Below are positions 26,030-34,133 of a DNA stretch of 64,000 nucleotides, in pieces (position 1 is the stretch's first letter; every line of letters starts with the position of its first letter). Where the stretch lies: positions 59,750-123,749 of the forward strand of contig JAIVJZ010000005.1 in NCBI GenBank assembly GCA_020199775.1, given 5' to 3'. The notes below the pieces were generated by a model. It was not told where the DNA came from. It saw only the letters and a program-made list of their open reading frames with translations, and did not search any database. The translations under genes and the position numbers were made by a program. Source of the stretch: Acidobacteriota bacterium. GTDB taxonomy: Bacteria > Acidobacteriota > Blastocatellia > Pyrinomonadales > Pyrinomonadaceae.

Positions 26030-26325
26030 TTCGGCCTACCCGGTCAAGCGACTGGTGATTACCGGATCACGCGGGTGATCCACGGGCACGACAGAAACCG
26101 AAACCTTTTTTTAAATTTTTTCAACTTCTAGACGGCTCGCAATCCCCGCCTCATCCCTTCTGGATCGTCCGGCAATCACCCCCACATCGCCAGCAGAGTA
26201 GGCCGCGCGCCACCAGCAGTCACGGGCGCGGTTGAACCGCGAGCGCACGAGTCGTGGGTGTCTGATTGGGAGGCGCGAAAGTTCTTCAACGCGCCGCGAA
26301 TTCGAGTAGGAGTCCAAGAGTCCGC
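26030..26325 (+). promoter_or_regulatory. long rpsA leader with a stable hairpin and T tract
   Basis: The leader contains the hairpin GGATCAC (26064-26070)/GTGATCC (26075-26081) with loop GCGG, followed about 25 bases on by a run of seven T (near 26107). This could serve as an attenuator or an S1 autoregulation site. The rest shows no gene; the GGAG near 26309 is the only ribosome-binding-like sequence. Confidence 0.4.
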
Positions 26326-28533
26326 ATGTCCACTGAAGATAACAAGCTGAGCGCAAGCGAAGCGACCAACGAAAACTCACAAACCGGCGCAGGCGACACC
26401 ACCGCGTCCGACAATTCGGGCGAGCAGCAGCAACAAACGCAGTCGCGCGTCTCCTCTTCCACGGCCACCGCCGCCACAACCGCCGCCGCTTCAACATCCG
26501 CCCCTGCCGCCAGCACCGGCGGCGCGTCGGACGACGATGACGACGATGACGACCAGCGTTCGGGAGGGGATTTCGATTTCGGCGCGATGCTCGACCAGTA
26601 CGAGCAGGAGCAGGCGGCCTTTCAGGAAGGCTCGGTCGTGCGCGGCACGGTGGTCGGCATCAACGACCGCGGCGTGCTGATCGACTTCGGCTTCAAGTCC
26701 GAAGGACTCGTCGATCAGCAGGAGTTTACCGAGAACGGCGAGCTGACCGTTAAGCGCGGCGACGAAGTGGAAGTGCTCATCAAGAGCATGGAGTCGCAGG
26801 AGGGGCAGCCGATCCTGTCGCGCGCCGACGCCGTGCGGATGCGCGCGTGGGACGAATTGGAGAAGGCCCATCGCGACGGCACGCCCATCAAAGGCCGCAT
26901 CATCGAGCGCGTCAAGGGCGGCCTGCGCGTGGACGTTGACGGCGTTGACGCGTTCCTGCCCGGCTCGCAAGTTGATTCGCGCCCGGTGCGCAATCTCGAA
27001 AGTTTTCGCGGTCAGGAGATCGAGGCGAAAGTCATCAAACTCAACCGCAAGCGTTCCAACGTCGTGCTGTCGCGCAAGGCGATTCTCGACGAGCAGAACG
27101 AGGGCCGCAAAGGCGAGACGCTCGACAACCTCGAAGAGAGCATCATCGTTGACGGCCAGATCAAGAACCTGACCGACTACGGCGCGTTCGTCGATCTCGG
27201 CGGCATCGACGGTCTGCTCCACGTCACGGACATGTCCTGGGGACGCCTCCAGAATCCGGCCGAACTCTTCAAGGTCGGCGAGACCGTGCAGGTCAAGGTC
27301 TTGAAATTCGACCGCGAGCGCGAGCGCGTCAGTCTCGGTTACAAACAGCTTCTACCCGACCCGTGGGAATCCGTCGAGGAGCGTTTCATCATCGGCAGCA
27401 AGGTGCACGGCAGCGTGGCGAGCGTGACGGACTACGGCGCGTTCATCGAACTCGAACCGGGCGTCGAAGGTCTCGTCCACGTCTCGGAGATGAGCTGGTC
27501 GAAGCGCATGAAGCACCCGTCGAAACTCGTCAACGTCGGCGACACGGTCGAGGCCGAAGTGCTCGGCGTCGATCCGAAGGCGCGGCGCATCAGCCTCGGC
27601 ATGAAGCAGATGCAGGCCAACCCGTGGCAGACTTTGCGCGAGCGTTACCAGATCGGCGCGCGCGTCTCCGGGCGGGTGCGCAACCTGACGGACTTCGGCG
27701 CATTCATCGAAGTCGAAGACGGCGTCGACGGTCTCGTCCACGTCTCGGACATTTCGTGGAACAAGCGCATCAAGCATCCCGGCGAGGTCTTGAAGAAGGG
27801 GCAGGAGATCGAGGCGGTCATCACCAACATCGACACGGAGAACCGTCGCCTCTCGCTCTCGATCAAGGACACGGAGCCGAGTTCGTGGGATCGTTTCGTC
27901 AACGAACACAAGCCGGGCGACATCGTGCGCGGGCGCATTACGCGTTTCGCCAATTTCGGCGCGTTCGTCGAGTTGGACGAAGGTCTCGAAGGTCTGTGCC
28001 ACATCTCCGAATTGTCGGAGGAGCGCGTGGACAAGCCTGAGGACGTGGCGCAGGTCGGTCAGGAAATGGACTTCCGCGTGCTGCGCATCGAAAACGACAA
28101 CAAAAAGATCGGCCTCTCGGCGCGCGCCGCTTCGAGCGACGAACCCGTCGTGGATACGAAAAACTATTCGACTGAAGCGAAGGGCGGCATGGCCTCGCTC
28201 GCGGAACTCGGAAACTTCTTCGCAGCTTCCACGGGCGGCTCGACTTCCGGGCGCGAGGGCGGCAGTTCCACCACGGGCGGCGAGGGTCGTGAAACGGCGA
28301 CCGCCGCGAACGCGCCCGGCGAGGAATCAACTGACAACGCGGCCGTGGGTGAGGAATCCACTGCTCCCGTAGCTTCCGCTGCCGACGCCGATAACAGCAG
28401 CGGCGGCACGACCGATGCCTCCGGCGCGGGCGATGCTGCGGCGGCGCCGCTAACCGGCGGCAGCGGCGACGCTGATGCGTCAACCGGCGACGGCAGCGAT
28501 GCCTCCGGGACGACCGACGAAAACCAGAGCTAG
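26326..28533 (+). CDS. rpsA: 30S ribosomal protein S1 with long low-complexity ends
   Basis: 735 residues. Six S1 RNA-binding domains are in order from about residue 101 to 600 (for example VVRGTVVGINDRGVLIDFG, NLTDYGAFVDLGGIDGLLHV, NLTDFGAFIEVEDGVDGLVH, GLEGLCHISELS). S1 brings mRNA to the 30S subunit. The ends are unusual: residues 1-100 are Ser/Thr/Ala/Gln-rich and end in an eight-Asp run, and about 130 C-terminal residues are Ser/Gly/Thr/Asp-rich, making it about 180 residues longer than E. coli S1. ATG 26326 is used; GGAG lies 13 bases upstream, so the Shine-Dalgarno is weak. A terminator follows. Confidence 0.93.
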   Translation: MSTEDNKLSASEATNENSQTGAGDTTASDNSGEQQQQTQSRVSSSTATAATTAAASTSAPAASTGGASDDDDDDDDQRSGGDFDFGAMLDQYEQEQAAFQEGSVVRGTVVGINDRGVLIDFGFKSEGLVDQQEFTENGELTVKRGDEVEVLIKSMESQEGQPILSRADAVRMRAWDELEKAHRDGTPIKGRIIERVKGGLRVDVDGVDAFLPGSQVDSRPVRNLESFRGQEIEAKVIKLNRKRSNVVLSRKAILDEQNEGRKGETLDNLEESIIVDGQIKNLTDYGAFVDLGGIDGLLHVTDMSWGRLQNPAELFKVGETVQVKVLKFDRERERVSLGYKQLLPDPWESVEERFIIGSKVHGSVASVTDYGAFIELEPGVEGLVHVSEMSWSKRMKHPSKLVNVGDTVEAEVLGVDPKARRISLGMKQMQANPWQTLRERYQIGARVSGRVRNLTDFGAFIEVEDGVDGLVHVSDISWNKRIKHPGEVLKKGQEIEAVITNIDTENRRLSLSIKDTEPSSWDRFVNEHKPGDIVRGRITRFANFGAFVELDEGLEGLCHISELSEERVDKPEDVAQVGQEMDFRVLRIENDNKKIGLSARAASSDEPVVDTKNYSTEAKGGMASLAELGNFFAASTGGSTSGREGGSSTTGGEGRETATAANAPGEESTDNAAVGEESTAPVASAADADNSSGGTTDASGAGDAAAAPLTGGSGDADASTGDGSDASGTTDENQS

Positions 28534-28553
28534 ACGGCAATTCGATTAAGCCT

Positions 28554-28612
28554 CAAGCCCCGCGCCTCCGCTCATCCGTGAAGATGAGTTGAAAGCGCGG
28601 GGCTTGAACTTT
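28554..28612 (+). terminator. terminator of rpsA
   Basis: A 12-bp perfect stem CAAGCCCCGCGC (28554-28565) with 28595-28606, an inner small hairpin (CTCATC/GATGAG), then AACTTTTT. It lies 20 bases after the rpsA stop. Confidence 0.8.
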
Positions 28613-28803
28613 TTCGTGCAAACGGAAGGTGCGAATATTGATGTTCAAAGCAGGACGTAGAAGCGGACGGCGTTTCCCGTTCGTCGTTCCGCGTTCGTCC
28701 CGCGACGCTTCCTCTCCCTCCGCGAGCCTTCGTTCTTTCTCCCGGTCGCCCCTGTAAGCTATTGCCTGAGAGCTATTTCCGTCTTGCGGGGAACTGATAA
28801 TTT

Positions 28804-28822
28804 CTGCTACTGTACAGTGCAG
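28804..28822. promoter_or_regulatory. palindrome upstream of the HU gene
   Basis: ACTGTACAGT (28809-28818) is a perfect 10-base palindrome, extended by CTGC on the left and GCAG on the right with one bulged base. It lies about 90 bases before the HU start, near AT-rich promoter-like sequence, and could be an operator. No regulator can be named. Confidence 0.35.
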
Positions 28823-28907
28823 TTTTGCGATTCCGGTCGTGTCGCGGAGTGGGTGAAAGATGTCCGGCGACAGCCCCTGTGAGTGGTGAACCGTGAAAGG
28901 TAAATGT

Positions 28908-29345
28908 ATGACGAAAGCGGAATTGGTTGAGGATGTCGCGCGCGCGGCCGAATTGACCAAGAAGGATGCGGAGCGTCTGGTCGAGATCGTCTTCGAGAGC
29001 ATCATCGAGACGCTCAATCAGGGCGAAAAGATCGAACTGCGCGGCTTCGGCAGTTTCCGCGTGCGCGAACGCGGCGCGCGGCGCGGCCGCAATCCGAAGA
29101 CCGGCGACCCGGTTGACATCCCTGCCAAGCGCGTCCCGTATTTCAAACCCGGCAAAGAGATGAAAGAGTTGATCAACGAAGAGTCGGCCGGCGACGGCGA
29201 TTCGTCAACCGGCTCGCCCATAGAGACAGCGGATGCGGGCGGCGCGACGACAACGACGACAACGAGCAACACCGGACGCGACGACGGAAACAGCGACAAC
29301 ACGACCGGCGGCGGCAACAGCAACGAGATGCCTCCGATTCATTAA
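28908..29345 (+). CDS. HU/IHF-family nucleoid protein with disordered C-terminal tail
   Basis: 145 residues. The first ~92 are a full HU/IHF protein: TKAELVEDVARAAELTKKDA helices, LRGFGSFRVRERGARRGRNP with the beta-arm, and KTGDPVDIPAKRVPYFKPGK. The remaining ~50 residues are Thr/Gly/Asn/Ser/Asp-rich and probably unstructured, which is unusual because most HU proteins stop near residue 90. It bends DNA and compacts the nucleoid. ATG 28908 is chosen for AAAGG seven bases upstream. The HIT-family gene follows after 30 bases. Confidence 0.9.
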   Translation: MTKAELVEDVARAAELTKKDAERLVEIVFESIIETLNQGEKIELRGFGSFRVRERGARRGRNPKTGDPVDIPAKRVPYFKPGKEMKELINEESAGDGDSSTGSPIETADAGGATTTTTTSNTGRDDGNSDNTTGGGNSNEMPPIH

Positions 29346-29375
29346 GCAGCGTGCGGCGCGAGGGGAACTGCGAAA

Positions 29376-29882
29376 GTGGACAGGTTATGGACGCCCTGGC
29401 GCTATCAATACATCACGGGCGAGAGCGGTGAGAAAAGCGGCGACGATCAATCTTCAAACTCCTGTATCTTCTGCACGCTCCCCCGACAAGACCCCGCACA
29501 CGACGAACGCAACTACATCCTGCACCGCGCCCGACACAATTTCATCGTCCTCAACCTCTATCCCTACACCTCCGGCCATCTCTTAATCATCCCCTACGAG
29601 CACACGTCCGAACTCGACTTGGTTTCAAAAGCCGCGAGTGACGAGTTGATGGATTTGGCGAAGCGCGCGCAGACCATCCTCCGCGAAGCCTATCGCCCCG
29701 CCGGCTTCAACCTCGGCATGAACCTCGGTCGCGCGGCAGGCGCGGGCGTCGCCGCGCACGTACATCTCCACATCTTGCCGCGCTGGACGGGCGACGCGAA
29801 TTTCATGTCCACCGTGGGCGAAACGCGCGTCCTGCCCGAAGACCTCCCGACGACTTATAAAAAACTAAGCGGAGAGTTTTAA
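29376..29882 (+). CDS. HIT-family (histidine triad) nucleotide hydrolase/transferase
   Basis: 168 residues, starting with GTG 29376 in the typical DRLWTPWRYQYI context. The histidine triad is HVHLHILPRW at about residues 129-138, and an SCIFCTLP zinc-type CxxC is near residue 29. Relatives with this N-terminus are AP4A phosphorylase-like or hydrolase-like proteins that split dinucleoside polyphosphates or adenylated compounds. GAGGGG about 11 bases upstream is a loose ribosome binding site. It is likely co-transcribed with the HU gene and ends at a perfect 36-bp hairpin shared with pgpH. Confidence 0.88.
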   Translation: MDRLWTPWRYQYITGESGEKSGDDQSSNSCIFCTLPRQDPAHDERNYILHRARHNFIVLNLYPYTSGHLLIIPYEHTSELDLVSKAASDELMDLAKRAQTILREAYRPAGFNLGMNLGRAAGAGVAAHVHLHILPRWTGDANFMSTVGETRVLPEDLPTTYKKLSGEF

Positions 29883-29968
29883 AAGCCGTAAATCGTGAAT
29901 CGTCAATCGTGAATAGATACAACCTGCTTTCTCTATTCACGATTGACGATTCACGATTTACGGCTTTT
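29881..29968. repeat. heptad hairpin 11, class E, perfect 36-bp stem
   Basis: Arm 29881-29916 is the exact reverse complement of 29933-29968 over 36 bases, loop 16 bases. Units are CGTAAAT, CGTGAAT, CGTCAAT, CGTGAAT. The outer ends read AAAAGCC and GGCTTTT, so it could terminate both convergent genes. The left arm overlaps the stop of the HIT gene; the right arm touches the stop of pgpH. Confidence 0.98.
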
Positions 29969-31848
29969 TACTTTCTGGTGATAGCCTCGTCTTCGACTTC
30001 GCCGCCCTTGCTGATGGGGACTTCGGAAGTCTTGTAGCCGATGCCGCGTTCTTCGGTGTCGAGGTCGGCTTGCGGGAGTTGGGGGAGCGTGCCGGTGACG
30101 TTGGGCGGGTTGAAGCCGGGGTAGTCGATGCGCGCGTGGTAGATGGCGACGAGCGAGGCGATCATCGATTCCTTGATCGTCGTCAGTTCGCGCAGGGAGA
30201 GGTCGCACTCGTCGAGTTGGCCGTCGCTGACGATGGCGTCGAAGATTTTGCTGACGATGCTGCGGATGTTTTCGGGGTCGGGGCGCGCGAGCGAACGCGC
30301 GGCCGCCTCGCACGAGTCGGCCAGCATCATGATCGCCGACTCCTTAAACTGCGGCCGGGGGCCGGGGTAGCGAAACTCCGCCTCGTTCACCTGATCGCCG
30401 TGGATGGCCTGCGCCTGCGCTTTGCGTAGAAAGTAGTGGAGCGTGCGCGTGCCGTGGTGCTGCGGGATGAAGGCGGCGATCTTGGCGGGCAGCCCGATCT
30501 CTTTGGCGAGTTTCAGCCCGTAGGTGACGTGGCTCGTGATGATCTTCGCGCTGCTCGAAGGGCGCAGGCGGTCGTGCGGGTTCACGCCCGTCTGGTTCTC
30601 GACGAACATGTCGGGCGCGGCGAGTTTGCCGATGTCGTGGTAGAGCGCGCCGATGCGCGCGAGCAGAGCGTTCGCGCCGATTGAGCGGCAAGCTTCTTCC
30701 GTCAGTTGCCCGACGGCGTGCGAGTGCTGGTTCGTGCCCGGCGCGCGCAGGGCGAGTTGGCCGAGCACGGGCAGGTCTGCGTTCGACAGTTCGAGCAACT
30801 TCACGTCGGTCAGGATGCCGAAGACGGATTCGCTGACGGGGAGCGCGCCCGACGTGAAGATCGTCGTGAACAGACCGCCGAGCAGGCCGCAGCCGACGGC
30901 CATCAGGATCGTGCCGAGCGTCAGAGGTTCCTGCGCCGCAAGGATGACGGCGAGCGCGGCGGCGGAGTTGACGGCGGCGACGAAGAGACCCGCGAGCGTC
31001 ACCGACTGGCGTTCGCTGTAGCGGCCGATGCCGTAGATCGCCGCCGACGAAGAGATCATCGCGTAGCACGCCATCAACACGCCGTTCGGCGAAACCAGAC
31101 CGGCGAAGAGCGCGGTGATGATCCCTGCGGTCAGCGCGAGTTGCCCGTCCATCAAGAGCGCGACGAGGAGCGTCGCGACCGCGAAGGGGATCGCCAGACT
31201 CCACAGCGAGGCGTCGTTCCACGGCGCGACGACGGATTGCGCGGCGATGGTCTCGGCCAGAATCGCACCCACCCGCATCAAGATCGTTTGGATCAAAATG
31301 GCCGAGGCGACGAGCGTAAACGCGCGCCCTTTGGAAAGCGTGAGCGTCGAGGTGAAGCTGCGGTGTTCGATGAACTTCCACGCGCCTAAATAGAGCGCGG
31401 CGACGAGCAGAAAGATGCCGATGAAGTGTTGCGGCCGCCGCCCCGTATCGCCGTATTTGCTGATGGCGTCGAATTGCGCCAGCATCTTCGGCGTTACCGT
31501 GTCGCCCGAGCGCGCGACGACTTGATTGCGCTTGAGCGTTACGAGCGTCTGCGGCGCGTTCGGCAGGACGGCGCGCGCGGCTTGCGTCGCGCGTTCGTCA
31601 ACGGCGGTGATGTCTGCGGGGGAGACGACGCTGGCGCGCACCACGTCGCCCTCGCTGTAGACCTGCGCGCGCAACTGCGTGTGGATTTGCGCGAGGAGCA
31701 GCGCGGTGACGAGCGAGAGAATGGTGAAGCAGATGGCAAACAGGGTCGTCGGGCGAAACCAGTCGCGCAGGCGCACGAGCCTGTTTAGGGCGGCGCGGCG
31801 GGCTTCGGTGAAGCGGTTGGTGAATTTGGGGCGACGACGGTTGCTCAT
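29968..31848 (-). CDS. pgpH: HD-domain membrane phosphohydrolase, PgpH (7TMR-HD) type, short ectodomain
   Basis: 626 residues, matching the 7TM/HD family whose Listeria member PgpH hydrolyses c-di-AMP. It has a cytoplasmic N-terminal tail, TM1 at about 34-53, an extracytoplasmic segment of only about 80-100 residues (55-140), then about six membrane spans (140-345). The HD domain is at about 370-560 with HSHAV, LYHDIGK (about 401-407), NPHDRLRPSSSAKIITSHV and IPQHHGTRTLHYF. The usual ectodomain is considerably longer, so the signal input is reduced. Substrate c-di-AMP is inference. The stop is 13 bases from the hflX start side of the neighbouring gene, in the same direction. Confidence 0.87.
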   Translation of the reverse strand: MSNRRRPKFTNRFTEARRAALNRLVRLRDWFRPTTLFAICFTILSLVTALLLAQIHTQLRAQVYSEGDVVRASVVSPADITAVDERATQAARAVLPNAPQTLVTLKRNQVVARSGDTVTPKMLAQFDAISKYGDTGRRPQHFIGIFLLVAALYLGAWKFIEHRSFTSTLTLSKGRAFTLVASAILIQTILMRVGAILAETIAAQSVVAPWNDASLWSLAIPFAVATLLVALLMDGQLALTAGIITALFAGLVSPNGVLMACYAMISSSAAIYGIGRYSERQSVTLAGLFVAAVNSAAALAVILAAQEPLTLGTILMAVGCGLLGGLFTTIFTSGALPVSESVFGILTDVKLLELSNADLPVLGQLALRAPGTNQHSHAVGQLTEEACRSIGANALLARIGALYHDIGKLAAPDMFVENQTGVNPHDRLRPSSSAKIITSHVTYGLKLAKEIGLPAKIAAFIPQHHGTRTLHYFLRKAQAQAIHGDQVNEAEFRYPGPRPQFKESAIMMLADSCEAAARSLARPDPENIRSIVSKIFDAIVSDGQLDECDLSLRELTTIKESMIASLVAIYHARIDYPGFNPPNVTGTLPQLPQADLDTEERGIGYKTSEVPISKGGEVEDEAITRK

Positions 31849-31860
31849 TTTCTTAAAACT

Positions 31861-33648
31861 TTATTTCGGATGATGCACGGCGCGTTTTTCTGTGCCGGGG
31901 GCGTGCTTGCGCGCGTCCGAGCCGGGGGTGTGATGCTCGCTCGTGAGATCGCGCGCGAGGATCGCCCCGGCCATCTCAAGCATCGGGCGCAAGGAGCGCG
32001 CGTCCGTGGCCGAGACGGCGATGCACTGGCGCGCGCCCGTGCCACACGTCTGTCGCAGGATCGAGTCGAGCGTTTCGGCATCAACCAGATCGGCTTTGTT
32101 GAAGACCACGAGACGCGGGATGTTGCCGAAGTCGAGATCGGCCAGAATCTTGTCCACGGATTCGACGTGCTGTTCCCAACGCGGGTTCGACGCGTCGATC
32201 AGGTGAACGAGAAGATCGCTGTCCGCGATCTCTTCGAGCGTGGCGCGAAAGGCGGCGATCAAATCGGGCGGCAGATCGCGGATGAAACCGACCGTGTCGT
32301 TGAGAATTACTTCCTGCTCGTAGGGCAGACGGAGACGGCGCGAGGTGGGGTCGAGCGTGGCGAACATGCGCTGCTCGGCGTGGACGCTTGAGGCCGTGAG
32401 CGTGTTGAGCAGGGTCGATTTCCCGGCGTTGGTGTAACCGACAATCGAAATGATCGGCAACTCGCGGCGCGTGCGCTCCTTGCGCCGCTGCTGGCGACGC
32501 CCGCGCAAGGCTTCGATCTCCTTGTCGAGACGGTTGATGCGGTCGCGCACGCGGCGGCGGTCGGTCTCCAACTTCGTTTCGCCGGGGCCGCGCCCGCCGA
32601 TGCCGCCCGCGAGCCGCGAGAACGCCGAGTCCTGACCCGTGATGAGACGCGGCAAGAGATATTTCAACTGCGCGAGTTCGACCTGAATTTTGCCTTCGCG
32701 CGATTCGGCGCGTTGGGCGAAGATGTCGAGGATGAGTTGGGCACGGTCTATGACTTTGAGGTCGGTGGCTTCGGAAAGAGAACGGACTTGCGCGGGCGAG
32801 AGTTCGCGGTCGAAGACGATCAAGTCTGCGCCGAGCCGCAAGGCGCGCACGAGCAGTTCGTCAATTTTACCGCGACCGAGCACGGTGCGCGGGTCGATGG
32901 TCGTGCGCCGCTGGATGATGTGGTCGAGCACGATTAAGTTGGCGGAGGCGGCCAGCTCGCGCAGTTCGGCCATAGACTCGTCGGCGTCTGAACTTGTACC
33001 CGTGGCGACGCCGACGAGGATCGCGCGATCACGACCTTCGGCGCGTCGCGTCGAGCGGCGGTTGCGCGCCATTTCGTCTTCGAGCGAGTTGATGAGGGCG
33101 AGAAAGTCTACGTCGAGTTGCGAGGGAATCTGCGGGTCGAGAAAGACGTAAGGGTCTGCGTCGTCGCCATCCTCCAAATGCTCTGCGGTCGTGGGCAGGA
33201 GGTGCGCCGCGCGGACGAGGCCGGGCAGACCCGTGCGCTCCTCGACGTTGACGACGGCCATCAGGTCGAGCCGGAGCAGCGCGAGGTCGGTCAAGTCGTC
33301 CTGCGTCAACTCTTCGCCGCGCAGGTGCGTGTGGACGCAGCGCAGGCCGCGAAAGCGGTCGGCGGCGACGCGCGTGCGGCGCAGGTCGGGCAACTCGATG
33401 CGCTTGGCGTCGCCGACGATGACCGATTCGATGTAGCCCTTGCGATCGATGAGCGCGCCGATCTGCCGCCCCGTCTCGTGCGAGAGTTCGGAGAGTTGGC
33501 GCGCGAATTCCGGCGTCACGATCTGCTGCGGCGAGATGCGGCGCGAGTAGAGTTTTTCGATGCGTCGGAGTTGATTGGGCTTCAGCCCTTGCGTGTTGCC
33601 GTGTACGTTACTGATGTTGTCAGCCCTCCTTGAGCACGGGGTCGGCAA
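31861..33648 (-). CDS. hflX: GTPase HflX, long form
   Basis: HflX splits stalled or hibernating ribosomes. From TTG 33648 the protein is 595 residues, against about 430 in E. coli, through an extra N-terminal domain of about 190 residues (NTQGLKPNQLRRIEKLYSRR, LSHETGRQIGALIDRKGYIE) found in the long-form subfamily. The glycine-rich linker GGIGGRGPGETKLE is near 345, G1 GYTNAGKST near 404, G3 DTVGFI near 450, and G4 NKAD near 522. The start is uncertain: TTG 33648 has AGGGGAG eight bases upstream, TTG 33672 is less likely, and an ATC at 33615 lies eight bases after a perfect AAGGAGGG. pgpH follows after 12 bases, so the two form an operon. Confidence 0.9.
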   Translation of the reverse strand: MPTPCSRRADNISNVHGNTQGLKPNQLRRIEKLYSRRISPQQIVTPEFARQLSELSHETGRQIGALIDRKGYIESVIVGDAKRIELPDLRRTRVAADRFRGLRCVHTHLRGEELTQDDLTDLALLRLDLMAVVNVEERTGLPGLVRAAHLLPTTAEHLEDGDDADPYVFLDPQIPSQLDVDFLALINSLEDEMARNRRSTRRAEGRDRAILVGVATGTSSDADESMAELRELAASANLIVLDHIIQRRTTIDPRTVLGRGKIDELLVRALRLGADLIVFDRELSPAQVRSLSEATDLKVIDRAQLILDIFAQRAESREGKIQVELAQLKYLLPRLITGQDSAFSRLAGGIGGRGPGETKLETDRRRVRDRINRLDKEIEALRGRRQQRRKERTRRELPIISIVGYTNAGKSTLLNTLTASSVHAEQRMFATLDPTSRRLRLPYEQEVILNDTVGFIRDLPPDLIAAFRATLEEIADSDLLVHLIDASNPRWEQHVESVDKILADLDFGNIPRLVVFNKADLVDAETLDSILRQTCGTGARQCIAVSATDARSLRPMLEMAGAILARDLTSEHHTPGSDARKHAPGTEKRAVHHPK

Positions 33649-33909
33649 GCGCGCGTCTCCCCTGTGCGACAAGCGGCGGCGCGCACGCTCCTCGTGCGTG
33701 ACGTTTGCGGCTTGAAGTTACAGTGAGAGGGATGCGAGCGGTATGAGTCGGACGCCGTGAGAAGCCTCGTGATGTTGCCTTGCGAAAACACTTCGCTGGG
33801 GTCTTTTAAGCCGCGCGCGCCCTGACCCTTTCGCCAGTCAGGAGCATAAAAATCGCGCACGCGGTTTTTTTATCGGTGACTTGCTAAATCAAAAAGTCGT
33901 CAGGCGCGG
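33649..33909 (-). promoter_or_regulatory. long hflX leader without recognised gene
   Basis: About 260 bases between the probable promoter and the start. It contains an A-rich stretch (near 33865-33872, T run on the plus strand), GC-rich words and two purine-rich ribosome-binding-like sites. A 92-codon open frame inside (minus strand, 33860 downward) shows no coding character. Confidence 0.35.
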
Positions 33910-33936
33910 ATTATAACATAGCCGTCGCGCTTGCAA
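33910..33936 (-). promoter_or_regulatory. putative hflX promoter
   Basis: On the minus strand, TATAAT (33915-33910) is preceded by TTGCAA (33936-33931) at 15 bases, or GCTTGC at 17 bases. The -10 matches consensus perfectly. Confidence 0.45.
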
Positions 33937-34024
33937 GCAGCGCGACGAACCCGAACGCGTCGTCCGCGCGGCGGGAATTATGCTGCGTGGACACAATTCG
34001 TGCGCGCGGCGTATGATTCATTGA

Positions 34025-34116
34025 AATCAGCAATCAGCGAGCAGCCGTCGGCAGTCAGCGAAAGCATGACGGTCTTTGCCTTAAAGCTGGTGGCTGATCG
34101 CTAACGGCTGAAGGCT
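34025..34116. repeat. heptad hairpin 12, class B, worn
   Basis: Left arm 34025-34064 (CAGCAAT, CAGCGAG, CAGCCGT, CAGTCAG units) and right arm 34084-34116 (GGCTGAT, CGCTAAC, GGCTGAA units). The arms match less well than in other loci. It lies 17 bases before ATG 34134. Confidence 0.75.
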
Positions 34117-34133
34117 CTGGACGGAGAAACAAG

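Noticed and set aside
33582..33860. 92-codon minus-strand frame in the hflX leader
   Set aside because: No motif, Arg/Ser/Thr-rich, overlaps the hflX start in another frame; a leader peptide cannot be excluded but is not supported.
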